Positions 12,670 to 21,204 of a stretch of DNA of 33,728 nt are shown here, piece after piece. Position numbers and translations under genes: made by a program. Position 1 is the first letter of the stretch, and every line of letters starts with the position of its first letter. Source of the stretch: Akkermansia muciniphila (GTDB taxonomy: Bacteria > Verrucomicrobiota > Verrucomicrobiia > Verrucomicrobiales > Akkermansiaceae); contig CAMCYK010000039.1 in the NCBI GenBank assembly GCA_945883695.1, forward strand, positions 1-33,728, given 5' to 3'. The notes beneath the pieces are model-generated. The model was not told where the DNA came from. It did not search any database and worked only from the letters and a program-made list of their open reading frames with translations.

Positions 12670-13728
12670 TTAAGGTGTGCCGCCCTTTTTGATTTCAAGG
12701 GTTTGGGTGGCTCCTTCGGCATCGGTGTATTCCACCTCGATGGCGTCCGGAGTCACTTTCTTCAGGAAGTAGTTCTTTTCCGGAGCATCCGGCGGCAGCG
12801 CGAACTTGGTGCGCTCTTCGACCTTGAATTCCTTGCCGTCGTTGTCGATGGCGCGGAGTTCGAGGACGGCGGTCCGGTCGTGGTAGGCCGATGCCTCCAA
12901 CTGGGCGTCCGGCAAGCCATACTGGGACTCATACTTTTCACCCAGCTTGTTGGGCTTGAGGTCCTCGTACTGGCCGAACTTCACCCTCTGGGTCAGTTTG
13001 GTCCGTTCACTGGTAATCTCCTTTTCGACCATTCCGGTGAATTTGAAACGACCTGCCATGGCCCCATCCTTGAAGAAGGTGGCACCCGGCTCGATCATCT
13101 CGACGGCGCTCACCCGGTTGGCGAGCTTGGTGCCGTCATGGCTCAATCCGGTGAACTTCGGCGCCCACTTGCCGTTGGATTCCAAACCGAACGGGACATA
13201 CCACATGGTGGACTCGTCCTTGAGGTAGGCCAGCTTGTTGAGCAGGGGCGGGATGCTCTTGCTGTTGACCGGGTCGGTCTTCGCCTCGAATTCGTCGCGG
13301 TTGGTGAAACCGTCGCCGTCGTCGTCGCGCTCGGGCGAGTTGGCGAAGGTGGGATCGGCGCCGGTTTCGACCCACCACTTGTTGGGGATTCCCTCGTGGA
13401 TCGCCTTCTGGCCGGAGCCGACGATGTCGACCGGCTCGTTCGGATTGTTCTTGTCGGCGAACAGGCGGACGCCGACGAACAGGTCGACCGGGCGGCCGTC
13501 GGGTTCCGCGGGTTCGAAGGCCCGGTTGAGCTTGAGCGAACTGGAAGCGGCGGCGGTGGCCTCGGCTTCAGGGATGGTCGGGTCGTTCTTGGGCGTGCCG
13601 GCGACCGGCGCGGGGAAATCCTCCGCGACCGCGCTGGATTTCATGAAGCCCAGGGCCGCGAAGCCAAGGGCGACGACCCCGGCGATGCCGAGCAGGGTTT
13701 TTTCGAAGTTTTTGGGAAGCTTGGACAT
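12670..13728 (-). CDS. membrane-anchored Amuc_1099-like protein with EF-hand-like loop
   Basis: A 352-residue protein with one N-terminal membrane segment (TLLGIAGVVALGFAALGFM, residues 11-29), so an inner-membrane-anchored protein with a large periplasmic part. Residues 134-150 read RDDDGDGFTNRDEFEAK, a canonical DxDxDG calcium loop followed by acidic helix residues. The remainder is mixed alpha/beta with no enzyme motif. Its place between the secretin and the Amuc_1100-like gene matches Amuc_1099. In pilus alignment complexes this slot is held by PilP, which bridges the inner-membrane ring and the secretin; a PilP-like role here is inferred from position, not from sequence. ATG at 13728, no Shine-Dalgarno; 72 bases separate it from the secretin gene. 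Confidence 0.87.
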   Translation of the reverse strand: MSKLPKNFEKTLLGIAGVVALGFAALGFMKSSAVAEDFPAPVAGTPKNDPTIPEAEATAAASSSLKLNRAFEPAEPDGRPVDLFVGVRLFADKNNPNEPVDIVGSGQKAIHEGIPNKWWVETGADPTFANSPERDDDGDGFTNRDEFEAKTDPVNSKSIPPLLNKLAYLKDESTMWYVPFGLESNGKWAPKFTGLSHDGTKLANRVSAVEMIEPGATFFKDGAMAGRFKFTGMVEKEITSERTKLTQRVKFGQYEDLKPNKLGEKYESQYGLPDAQLEASAYHDRTAVLELRAIDNDGKEFKVEERTKFALPPDAPEKNYFLKKVTPDAIEVEYTDAEGATQTLEIKKGGTP

Positions 13729-13755
13729 GGCAGTAGGTGGTTGCGCCCGCGCGGC

Positions 13756-14754
13756 TCAGGCCGCGGGCTCGATGAACTGGAGGACGTCGATGCGGAGGAA
13801 GACGTTGATCTTTTCCGCACCCAGCACGTCCTGGAGGATTTTTTCCTCGGAGGTGGCCTCCGCGGCCGGTTCTTCGGCCGGGACTTCGCCTTCGGCGGGG
13901 ACCTCGCCTTCCGCCGGTGCCACGGGAGCCGCGGGTGCCTCATCTTCGCCCGGCAGGACAAAGCCGCCGCCGAACGGATCGGCCGCCGCGTCCGGCGCGG
14001 CTTCCTCTTCCTCGGTCTTGAAGTTGCCGTCCGCCGCGGTCGGAGCCTTGGGCTTCTCGTTCATCACCCGCATCGAACGGACGACGAAGTAGAATTTGCC
14101 GGAGTCATCGAGCGACGACAGGAACTTGCGCAGGGAGGTCTCGGTCCCGTTGAAGGAAAGCTCGACCGGCAGCGCGCGGTAGGTCCTGCCCTTCGGATCG
14201 AAGGTCTTGCCTTCCTCCTCTTCGAGCGGCGGGCGATGGAGGTTGATCAGCTTGACCGGAGCGGCGGCCGCCAGTTTGGTCAAAAGCTCGCCGATCGCCT
14301 CCATCTGGTAGCTCAGGATGCCGGTCGCTTCCTTCCTCACCGGCGAGGCGGTGAAGGTCTCGTAACCGAGGAAGAATTCCGGCGGGATCTCGGTCCCGGC
14401 ATCGGCGAACGCCTTGGCGACCGCCTCCTTGGCGGTGGCCAGGGATTCGGTGAAGGCATCCGGCTCGATGTTCGGCGGGGTCGGGTTCGCGAAGGGCTTG
14501 AAGAGGGCCTGGAGATCCTGGACGGACTTCTCGTATTCCTCGACGGTCTTCTCTTTCTCCTGCCGGTTTTCTTCGCTCGGGTAGAGCGGACCGCCTTCCA
14601 TCGCGGCGACGGCTCCGGCGGATGCGGCGAAGTCGTCCTTCGCCTGGTTGTATTTTTTGCCGGCCGAGACGCCCCAGGCGATGAGGCCCACGGCGGCGAC
14701 GGCGGTGATGCCACCAAGTCCGGCGGCGAAACGGTTTTCCTGGATCCAACTCAT
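13756..14754 (-). CDS. Amuc_1100-like PilO-related membrane protein
   Basis: A 332-residue protein: N-terminal anchor (GLGGITAVAAVGLIAWGV, about 12-29), a coiled-coil region (EENRQEKEKTVEEYEKSVQD), then an alpha/beta part. Several blocks line up with the A. muciniphila protein Amuc_1100 as I recall it: a KPFA block after the coiled coil, AIGELLTKLAAAAPVKLIN then HRPPL, FYFVVRSMRVMNEKP, and the end EKINVFLRIDVLQFIEP. Anchor plus coiled coil plus ferredoxin-like domain is the PilO plan. An insert at about residues 260-305 is rich in Ala, Glu and Pro (repeats of EGEVPAEGEVPAEEPAAE), probably a flexible linker. In Akkermansia this protein is known for TLR2 signalling in the gut; in this organism only the pilus-like structural role can be inferred. 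ATG at 14754. Confidence 0.92.
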   Translation of the reverse strand: MSWIQENRFAAGLGGITAVAAVGLIAWGVSAGKKYNQAKDDFAASAGAVAAMEGGPLYPSEENRQEKEKTVEEYEKSVQDLQALFKPFANPTPPNIEPDAFTESLATAKEAVAKAFADAGTEIPPEFFLGYETFTASPVRKEATGILSYQMEAIGELLTKLAAAAPVKLINLHRPPLEEEEGKTFDPKGRTYRALPVELSFNGTETSLRKFLSSLDDSGKFYFVVRSMRVMNEKPKAPTAADGNFKTEEEEAAPDAAADPFGGGFVLPGEDEAPAAPVAPAEGEVPAEGEVPAEEPAAEATSEEKILQDVLGAEKINVFLRIDVLQFIEPAA

Positions 14755-14785
14755 GGTCGGGACGGTAGTAAATGGGTTTGGAAAA

Positions 14786-16642
14786 TCACTGGATGGCGAC
14801 CGCGCGGGAAAGCGGGATGATCAGTTCGAAGGACGCGGCGAAATCTTCCTCGGCCGGAGCACTGTCGAGCTGCTTGACGAGTTGATCGACCGTCAGCTCC
14901 ACTTCGACCGGCTTGCCCTTTTCGGGGGTCGACAGCGCGGTGAACTTGAAGTGTTCGGGCTTTTCCTGAAGGCGCTTGAGCAGGTCGAGGACGACGTTGC
15001 TGCTGCGCGGGTTGGCGCGCCAGAAGCCCCGGACGCGGACCGCGTTGGCGGTCGGCACCAGATTGGCGGCCTTGGGGTCCGGCTTTCCTCCTTTGAGCAA
15101 GGGGGCGTCGACTTTGATCCCGGTAAGTCCCGGGGCACCGTACTGGGCGGACGGGAACTCGCTTTTGACGACCGATTTGCCGCTCTTGGTCTTGTCGTCG
15201 CCGCCGAGCGGGTCGAAGGCGTGGAGCGGTTCCATGTCGATGATCCACACCGCATCGCTGGCGAAGCCGGCCTTCAGTTCCTGCATGGCGTCGAGCCAGA
15301 AGGTGCGGTCGTCCTCGGCCTGGGTGTATTGGCTGGCGAGGGTGACCAGTTGGGCTTGCTTTTTGAACTGCGCCTTGATCGGGCCGTCGATGCTTTCAAG
15401 GTTCGCCTGCTGCTCCGCCATGCTGTGGGCTTCCGTCCGGGCCTTGCCGGCGGCGAGGGTGTTCATCACGCCCCACAGGGCGAGTCCGGCGAGGAACAGC
15501 GCGGCCGCAGCGATGAAGAACGGCTTCTGCTTGTCCGCGGTGCGGGTGGCCTGGACCTTGGTCGGAACCAGGTCGATGTTGATCGCCGACTTGCCGATGC
15601 CGCGCAGGCCGAGGCCGATGAGTTCACCCATCAGGTGGGCCTCGCGACCCAGCTTGTCGGTATCGATCCCCTTGCCGACCGAGATGGCGCCGACCGGATT
15701 GAAGTATTCGACCGGCAGGTGGAGCTTCTCTTCGAAGAATTCCTTGGTGTAGGGCAGGTTGGCACCGCCGCCGGCCAGGATGATCCGCTTCGGCGCGTTG
15801 CCGCCGTGCTGGCTGCGGTCGTAGTTGGTGGTGCGGGAAATTTCCGCGGGCAGCTGGCCGAGGGCGTTGCGGATGGTGCTCGCCAGGGCGGCGGTGGTTT
15901 CATCGAGCTGCTCGGTGTGGCCGCCGCCGAGGGCGACCAGGCCGGTCTGGGTCTTGTGGCCCTCGGCCTCGCCGAAGGGGATCCCGTACTCCTTGGCGAT
16001 CGCCGAGGTGATCGAGACGCCGCCGCGGTTGACGCTGCGGGTGAAGAAGCGCTTGCCCTCGATGTAGAGCAGGTCGGTCGCCTTGGCCCCGATGTCGATC
16101 AGCAACACCGGCTCGCTGACCCCCGGATAGGCGGCGCGGAAGGCGTTGTAGAGGGCCATCGGCGCGATATCCACTTCGGTGGTCGCGAGGCCGGTCGAGG
16201 TGACGGATTCGTTCAGCTCGTCGAGCGCCTCGCCTTTGATGGCGACGATCACGACTTCCTTTTCGCCGGCGCTTTCCAGGATCTCGTAATCCCAGACCAC
16301 TTCATCCAGCGGGAAGGGCACGTGCTGCTGGGCTTCGAAAGTAACCAGCTGCTCGACGTTGTCGTCATCGAGCGGCGGCAGCTTGACAAAGCGGGTGAAG
16401 ACCGACTGGCCCGAAATCGCGTAGCGGACCTTGGAGCGGCCCGTTTTGAGACGTTGGGCGAGCTGGCCGATCGCGTAACCGATCTGGGCCGGGCGGGAGG
16501 CTTCCGTGGCGGGGTCGGCGAGAATGGTCTCGCTGTCGTAGGCCTTGAGGACGAGACCGCCGGATTTCGACGGTTCGAACACGGCCATACTGACCCGCTG
16601 GGAGCCGATGTTGAGTGCGATGGAGGACTGGTTATCAGCCAT
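14786..16642 (-). CDS. PilM-PilN-like fusion protein, Amuc_1101-like
   Basis: A 618-residue protein with two parts. Residues 1 to about 365 are an actin-like ATPase of the PilM/FtsA family: SIALNIGSQRVSMAVFE (phosphate 1), FVKLPPLDDDNVEQLVTFEA, VLLIDIGAKATDLLYIEG (phosphate 2) and KRIILAGGGANLPYTKEF (adenosine). A membrane segment follows (FFIAAAALFLAGLALWGVM, about 375-395), then a coiled coil and an alpha/beta domain with IKVDAPLL and NAVRVRGFWR, matching the layout of PilN. In pilus systems PilM is cytoplasmic and binds the tail of PilN, so fusion would fix a one-to-one ratio. ATG at 16642; 31 bases upstream of the Amuc_1100-like gene. Family match strong; the PilN half is inferred from topology and order. 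Confidence 0.9.
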   Translation of the reverse strand: MADNQSSIALNIGSQRVSMAVFEPSKSGGLVLKAYDSETILADPATEASRPAQIGYAIGQLAQRLKTGRSKVRYAISGQSVFTRFVKLPPLDDDNVEQLVTFEAQQHVPFPLDEVVWDYEILESAGEKEVVIVAIKGEALDELNESVTSTGLATTEVDIAPMALYNAFRAAYPGVSEPVLLIDIGAKATDLLYIEGKRFFTRSVNRGGVSITSAIAKEYGIPFGEAEGHKTQTGLVALGGGHTEQLDETTAALASTIRNALGQLPAEISRTTNYDRSQHGGNAPKRIILAGGGANLPYTKEFFEEKLHLPVEYFNPVGAISVGKGIDTDKLGREAHLMGELIGLGLRGIGKSAINIDLVPTKVQATRTADKQKPFFIAAAALFLAGLALWGVMNTLAAGKARTEAHSMAEQQANLESIDGPIKAQFKKQAQLVTLASQYTQAEDDRTFWLDAMQELKAGFASDAVWIIDMEPLHAFDPLGGDDKTKSGKSVVKSEFPSAQYGAPGLTGIKVDAPLLKGGKPDPKAANLVPTANAVRVRGFWRANPRSSNVVLDLLKRLQEKPEHFKFTALSTPEKGKPVEVELTVDQLVKQLDSAPAEEDFAASFELIIPLSRAVAIQ

Positions 16643-16705
16643 GACGGGCTAGTTGAGGAGAATCGGGATTTTGGATCGAACGGGGGCCGGCCGGGAGGAA
16701 GGAAT

Positions 16706-17341
16706 TCAGCGCTCCTTCTGGATCTCGGCGTAGCGGTCCCACCAGAGCATCGCGAAGGGGGTTTCGTCCTTGTTGAGGAGCGGGAATTTGTCGCTCTGGT
16801 CGGAGAGGCTGCCGGCGTTCCACCAGCCTTCCTTCTGCTTGACGGCGGCTTCGCCGACTTTCACGCCGTCGACCAGCACTTCGACGCCGACGGCCTCGAC
16901 GGCACCCTTGCCGGCGCGGTCGCTACCCGTCAGCCGCTTGAGCGTGCTCGGCGACATGTAGACCGAGCTGAAGATCTCCTCGTCGACCGGGACGTTGAGG
17001 TGGTTGATCGCCTTGGACAGCTTGATCACGCCCTTGCCGTCGGGATTCTTGACGGCGACATACCACTTGACGGTCACCTGATTGATGAAGCCGGCCTTCT
17101 TCTGGTCGGCGTTGGTGGCGGGGATTTTCATTCCCGCTTCGACCTCGAGCCAGTCCTTCGGCTTGAAGCTCTTGGCTTTGCCGGTCGGGACTTCGGGCGA
17201 CGGGATGTTGTCGAAAATCAGGTTTCCGACATCCGCCTTGCCCTGGGCGTTTGCCGGGGCGGCGAGGAAGGTCAGAGCGGCGGAAGTGGCGGCAATGGCG
17301 GAGAGCGCCATCCTACGAAGGGGACGAAGACGTTGTTTCAT
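16706..17341 (-). CDS. exported Amuc_1102-like protein, first gene of the pilus-like operon
   Basis: A 211-residue protein with a clear signal peptide (positive start MKQRLRPLRR, hydrophobic ALSAIAATSAALTFLA, cleavage near ANAQG). The mature part is beta-rich with NQVTVKWYVAVKNPDGKGV and a C-terminal YAEIQKER; no catalytic motif. Position at the head of the operon and size match Amuc_1102, which from memory has an immunoglobulin-like fold; this protein would then be a periplasmic or surface accessory factor. ATG at 17341; the 160 bases to aroD (divergent) must contain the operon promoter, but I could not point to one with confidence. Confidence 0.87.
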   Translation of the reverse strand: MKQRLRPLRRMALSAIAATSAALTFLAAPANAQGKADVGNLIFDNIPSPEVPTGKAKSFKPKDWLEVEAGMKIPATNADQKKAGFINQVTVKWYVAVKNPDGKGVIKLSKAINHLNVPVDEEIFSSVYMSPSTLKRLTGSDRAGKGAVEAVGVEVLVDGVKVGEAAVKQKEGWWNAGSLSDQSDKFPLLNKDETPFAMLWWDRYAEIQKER

Positions 17342-17501
17342 GGCGGGTTTCGGTTTTTTGAGAACTAGGGAAAGCGTCCCCGGATTGGCCAGAGAAATCC
17401 ACGCATCGCCGGAGAAAAATCCCTGCGGTATTTACATCGGAGACGCGGTGCATCGACCAGCGGGGTTGACAGTACGGCGATGCGGCGTTTCTGCTGCGCC
17501 G

Positions 17502-18212
17502 GTGAGCCGGTCGCAAGTCGTTCTGGAACCCGCACATCCGCGGGTGGTGGGGAGTTTCGGGAATGCAAACAGCCTTTCCGAATCGCGATTGCCGGTGGTC
17601 GCGGCGGCCTGCGACGTGGTGGAGGTCCGCCTCGACCTGCTGGAGGCCGGGAAATCGGGCGACGGGTGGCGGCCGTGGTCGCATCTCGGGGCGATCCCGC
17701 GCTTGTTCACCGCCCGCCGCGGCGACGAAGGCGGCGCGGGCGACTTGGACGCCCGGCGGCGCATGGAGTTGCTGGATCCGCTGCTGGAGGAGGCGGCCTT
17801 GATCGACATCGAGCTGGTGTCGGCGGAGGAAATGGCCGCAACGCTGGCCCGGATGAAGGCGCTCGGCGTCCCGTGGATCGCCTCGTGGCACGATTTCGAA
17901 GGCCGCGCGGACTCGTTCGCGCGCATTCCGGCGATGGCGGAACAGGCGGCGCGGGCCGGCGCCGCCTGTTTCAAGGCGGCGGTGCGCCTGCACGCGGCGG
18001 AAGACGTGGAGCGGCTGGTGGAGCTGTTCGCCCGGGTGGACGCCCTGCCGCTGTCCCTGATGGGCATGGGGCCGCTGGCCAAGGAGTCACGCCTGAGATG
18101 CGCCGCCGCGGGATCGGCGCTGAATTACGGATATCTCGGAGATGCGCCGACGGCACCCGGGCAATGCAGCGCGGCGGAATTGAAGGCCGGCATTTCAGCG
18201 CTGGTCCGCTGA
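17502..18212 (+). CDS. aroD: 3-dehydroquinate dehydratase, type I
   Basis: Converts 3-dehydroquinate to 3-dehydroshikimate in the shikimate pathway through a Schiff base. All family motifs are present: CDVVEVRLDLLE (E41, R43 substrate binding), IASWHDFEGRADSF (catalytic H130), AACFKAAVRL (Schiff-base K158), SLMGMGPLAKESRL and the lid GDAPTAPGQ. From the GTG at 17502 the protein is 236 residues, near the usual length of 220-250, and MSRSQVVLEPAHPRVVGSF aligns with the family's first strand. A TTG at 17466 is an alternative. The gene is divergent from the pilus-like operon and its last 18 bases overlap the end of the convergent helicase gene. Confidence 0.92.
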   Translation: MSRSQVVLEPAHPRVVGSFGNANSLSESRLPVVAAACDVVEVRLDLLEAGKSGDGWRPWSHLGAIPRLFTARRGDEGGAGDLDARRRMELLDPLLEEAALIDIELVSAEEMAATLARMKALGVPWIASWHDFEGRADSFARIPAMAEQAARAGAACFKAAVRLHAAEDVERLVELFARVDALPLSLMGMGPLAKESRLRCAAAGSALNYGYLGDAPTAPGQCSAAELKAGISALVR

Positions 18213-20207
18213 GCCGGTGACGATCTCGACCGGTGCGTCCGGCAGCGCGTCGAGGAACAGCCGGCCGTAGCGTTTGGTGAGGATCCGGTTGTCGAGAATG
18301 CACACCAGCCCGCTGTCCTTGGCGGTCCGGATCAGCCGGCCGACGCCCTGGCGCAGCTTGAGGATGGCCTCCGGCACGGAGTAATCCATGAACGGATTCC
18401 CGCCCTCCGCTTCAAGCGCTTCCAGCCGCGACTGGGTCAGCGGGTGATCCGGCACGGCGAAGGGCAGGCGGGTGACCACCACGTTCGACAGCGTCTCCCC
18501 CGGGACGTCGACGCCGGTCCAGAAGCTGTCGGTGCCGAACAGCACGCTGTGGGTGTCGCGGCGGAATTCCTCGACCATCCGGTGGCGCGGCATCCCGTCG
18601 CCTTGCATGAAAAGCCGCCAGCCGCGCTCTTCGAAATGACGGCGTAACTTGTCGGCGGCATCCCTCATCACGCGATAACTCGTGAACAGCACGAAGGCCT
18701 TGCCTTCGCTCGCCTCCACCGCCGCCCGGATCGCTTCGACCAGCGCCTTGGCATAGGGCGGGGTGTTGGGTTCCGGCATGTTTTTCCAGATCCGGATCTT
18801 CATCTGCCGCTTGAAGTCGAAGGGACTGCCGATGCACAACGCGGGCACCTCCTCCGCCCCCACCCGGCCGCGGAACCAGCCGAGCTGGGGATCGCCGACG
18901 CCGAGGGTGGCGCTGGTCATGATGCAGCTCTTGCCTTCCCCGAACAGCAGCGGCCGCAGCTTGTCGGCGACATGGATCGGCGCGGCGTGGAGCGAAAACA
19001 GGCTCTCGTCGCGGCCCGAGCGCTCGATCCAGTGGACCGTGTCCTCGCCGCTCTGGTCGAGGAAGCAGCCGATCGCGCCGTGGGCCTCGCGCAGCTTGCG
19101 GGAGGCGTCCTGGAGTTCGGACTTGGTGGTCTCGCTTTCGACGTCGGCGGCCAGCGTGTCGATTTCCTGCCACAGCTTGCGCAGCGGTTCGGCGGCGCTG
19201 TTGGGGACCAGCTCGGGCTGGCGGACGCGCCACTCCTTCGAATATTCGCCGAAATGCGCGGCGTGGCCCAGGTTGCCGAAGAAATCGTCCGCCGCCTTGA
19301 GCGCTTCCTCGACCGCGAACAGCACCGAAGACTTGCGGAAGGCCCGCAGCAAGCCCTTCTTGGTCCGCGGGTTGTAGAGCCGCTGGAGATCGAAGCGCAT
19401 GCCCGACTGGCTGACCCGCAGGCCGAGCTGGACGGCGGCGACCTGTTCGATGGTATGCGCTTCATCGAGCACCACGAAATCGTTCGGATAGAGGAATCCC
19501 GAGGGCTTCTCCTCCGGGTTCTCGCCGGTGTCCATCAGCGCGAAGAACAGCGTGTGGTTGACCACGATCAGCTTGGCATCCGCGGCCGCCTTGCGCGCTT
19601 CCTGGAAGAAACAATTCCCGCGCGGCCCGCAGTGGCGGGCGGTGCAGATGTGGGCTTCCGAGCAGACTTGCAGCCAGACTTTCATCGAGGGCTGGAATTC
19701 GAGGTCGCTCAGGGTGCCGTCGCGCGTCCCCTCGGCCCAGCGCCGGATCTGCTCGAGCTCATCGCTCTCGGTCGAAGTGAACAGGTCGCCCGACTGCTCG
19801 AACGCGCGGCTCAGCCGCGACGGGCACAGGTAGTTCTGGCGGCCTTTCAGCAGCACCGCCGGCAGCTCCTCGCCGAGCAGCTTGCGGACGATCGGGATGT
19901 CCTTGCGGATCAACTGCTCCTGGAGATTGATCGTGTGGGTCGAAATGATCGCCTTGCGGCCGGATTGCAGCGCGAAACGGGCCGCGGGAATCAGGTAGGC
20001 CAGCGATTTGCCGACCCCGGTGCCGGCCTCGGCGACCAGGCAGCGCTTGTCAACCAGCGCCTGCGCCACCGCCACCGCGAGCTGCTGCTGTTCGGCCCGG
20101 AATTCGAAGTCGCGCGACTTCGCCAGACTGCCCGCGTTCGAGAACGCGAGGCCGATCTCCTCGACGAAAGCGTCGGGGAGCGGCTGGCCGTCGAGCGAGG
20201 AAATCAT
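18195..20207 (-). CDS. dinG: DinG/YoaA-family ATP-dependent DNA helicase (XPD-like, Fe-S)
   Basis: A superfamily 2 5'-3' helicase of the XPD/DinG group, acting in DNA repair and removal of D- or R-loops. Visible: Q-motif region FEFRAEQQQLAVAVAQAL, Walker A AEAGTGVGKSLAY (about 59-71), motif Ia ISTHTINLQEQL, cysteines for an iron-sulphur cluster (C128 in NYLCPSRL, then C182, C188, C193 and C199 in the VCSEAHICTARHCGPRGNC region), DEAH box VVLDEAHTIEQ, ATLGVGD, and motif VI KLRQGVGRLIRT. Five cysteines lie near the cluster where four are needed. I use the ATG at 20207 (MISSLDGQPLPD, 670 residues); an in-frame ATG at 20315 would add 36 residues that do not look like the family. Gene symbol given as the closest well-known member. 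Confidence 0.9.
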   Translation of the reverse strand: MISSLDGQPLPDAFVEEIGLAFSNAGSLAKSRDFEFRAEQQQLAVAVAQALVDKRCLVAEAGTGVGKSLAYLIPAARFALQSGRKAIISTHTINLQEQLIRKDIPIVRKLLGEELPAVLLKGRQNYLCPSRLSRAFEQSGDLFTSTESDELEQIRRWAEGTRDGTLSDLEFQPSMKVWLQVCSEAHICTARHCGPRGNCFFQEARKAAADAKLIVVNHTLFFALMDTGENPEEKPSGFLYPNDFVVLDEAHTIEQVAAVQLGLRVSQSGMRFDLQRLYNPRTKKGLLRAFRKSSVLFAVEEALKAADDFFGNLGHAAHFGEYSKEWRVRQPELVPNSAAEPLRKLWQEIDTLAADVESETTKSELQDASRKLREAHGAIGCFLDQSGEDTVHWIERSGRDESLFSLHAAPIHVADKLRPLLFGEGKSCIMTSATLGVGDPQLGWFRGRVGAEEVPALCIGSPFDFKRQMKIRIWKNMPEPNTPPYAKALVEAIRAAVEASEGKAFVLFTSYRVMRDAADKLRRHFEERGWRLFMQGDGMPRHRMVEEFRRDTHSVLFGTDSFWTGVDVPGETLSNVVVTRLPFAVPDHPLTQSRLEALEAEGGNPFMDYSVPEAILKLRQGVGRLIRTAKDSGLVCILDNRILTKRYGRLFLDALPDAPVEIVTGSADQR

Positions 20208-20328
20208 GGCGCGCCCATTCCGCCGGTCCACGGCCGCAAAGCCAAGCGCCGAATCGTGATCGCCAGACCGCCCGTTCACGACCGCGCTGGCGTTGACCGG
20301 TCGCCCCATTGCCATTCAACAACACCGC

Positions 20329-21180
20329 TTACAAAAGGTCCGGTGGACCGCCTACCGGGCTGTCCGAGATTCCCCCGCTACCGGGCGGCCATTCGCAGTC
20401 CTCGTCAAACAGAAGTCGCCAAAGTCGAGCTTGTTGACGCCCTTGCTCACCATCAGGACGAGTGAACAGCTCGTGCCAGGTCTTGATGTAGAGAAACTGA
20501 GACGTCTCTTTCTTCTCAAGAATCCAATCCGCAGCCAGCACATCTTCCTTAGAGCAGCTTGCGTGTTCCCAAAACTCGGAGCCCAGCCACATTTCTGATG
20601 CTACATGCCGGTAAAATCCGTTTACCATTCGACTTTTTCCGGGGTTCTTGGTTACATCAATTCGTTCAATGATTCCGAATGGTGGTTCAAGTCGCTGCTT
20701 TAAAATCGGAAACCCATCAATGGTTCCGTATCGGGTCGGATAGGATCGAGGATCACTGCAAACCTGCCACAAACCGTACGACATATCGTCAGCATGACCA
20801 AATACTGGATCCCATGCATCAAAAGCCTCTTCGATATAATGTGCGGCTGCTACGTGACCATGATAGCAAGACGGGAAAGCGAGTACCACAGGCTTCAAAT
20901 CCGACCTAGTGCAAGCGGGGCAGGATCCTCGGAAGGCATTTGAATCTCCGTCACCGCCAATTTCAAATCGCAACGCGCCATCTGGATCCATTTCAATAAC
21001 TTTCCGTGCAAAATCGAAAGAGCAAGGTTCTCCAAACCCCTTCTTGCGTCCACCATAGGTGTAAGAAAACCGATCAAAGTGATCCACATTCCACTGACAG
21101 CTAATCAAGCACATCATCCGATCAAACACGTCAAGCATTGTAAGACCAGCCATTCTAGAAATTATTTTCGCGTGAATCAT
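20329..21180 (-). CDS. unknown protein in the immunity position behind the large toxin-like gene
   Basis: A 283-residue protein with no family I recognise. It starts 24 bases after the stop of the 1537-residue gene, on the same strand, with no gene between. It has no signal peptide or membrane segment, so it is probably cytoplasmic. Cysteine and histidine clusters such as GSCPACTRSDLK and FPSCYHGHVAAAHY could bind zinc. GC content counted by hand in two 60-base blocks (20581-20640 and 20821-20880) is 47% and 48%, against 68% at 18961-19020, a sign of foreign origin. Position, solitary partnering and composition fit a cognate immunity protein, but nothing in the sequence proves it. ATG 21180 is used; another ATG at 21153 (MAGLTMLDV) is possible. 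Confidence 0.72.
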   Translation of the reverse strand: MIHAKIISRMAGLTMLDVFDRMMCLISCQWNVDHFDRFSYTYGGRKKGFGEPCSFDFARKVIEMDPDGALRFEIGGDGDSNAFRGSCPACTRSDLKPVVLAFPSCYHGHVAAAHYIEEAFDAWDPVFGHADDMSYGLWQVCSDPRSYPTRYGTIDGFPILKQRLEPPFGIIERIDVTKNPGKSRMVNGFYRHVASEMWLGSEFWEHASCSKEDVLAADWILEKKETSQFLYIKTWHELFTRPDGEQGRQQARLWRLLFDEDCEWPPGSGGISDSPVGGPPDLL

Positions 21181-21204
21181 ATGAAAATTGATTTGTTAGA
21201 TTAA

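Noticed and set aside
12577-17368. Two long plus-strand frames opposite the pilus-like operon
   Set aside because: Antisense shadows; the minus-strand products have complete family motifs.
17466-17494. TTGACA at 17466-17471 as a promoter for aroD
   Set aside because: The matching -10 position reads TTCTGC, a poor fit, and the TTG is in frame with aroD.
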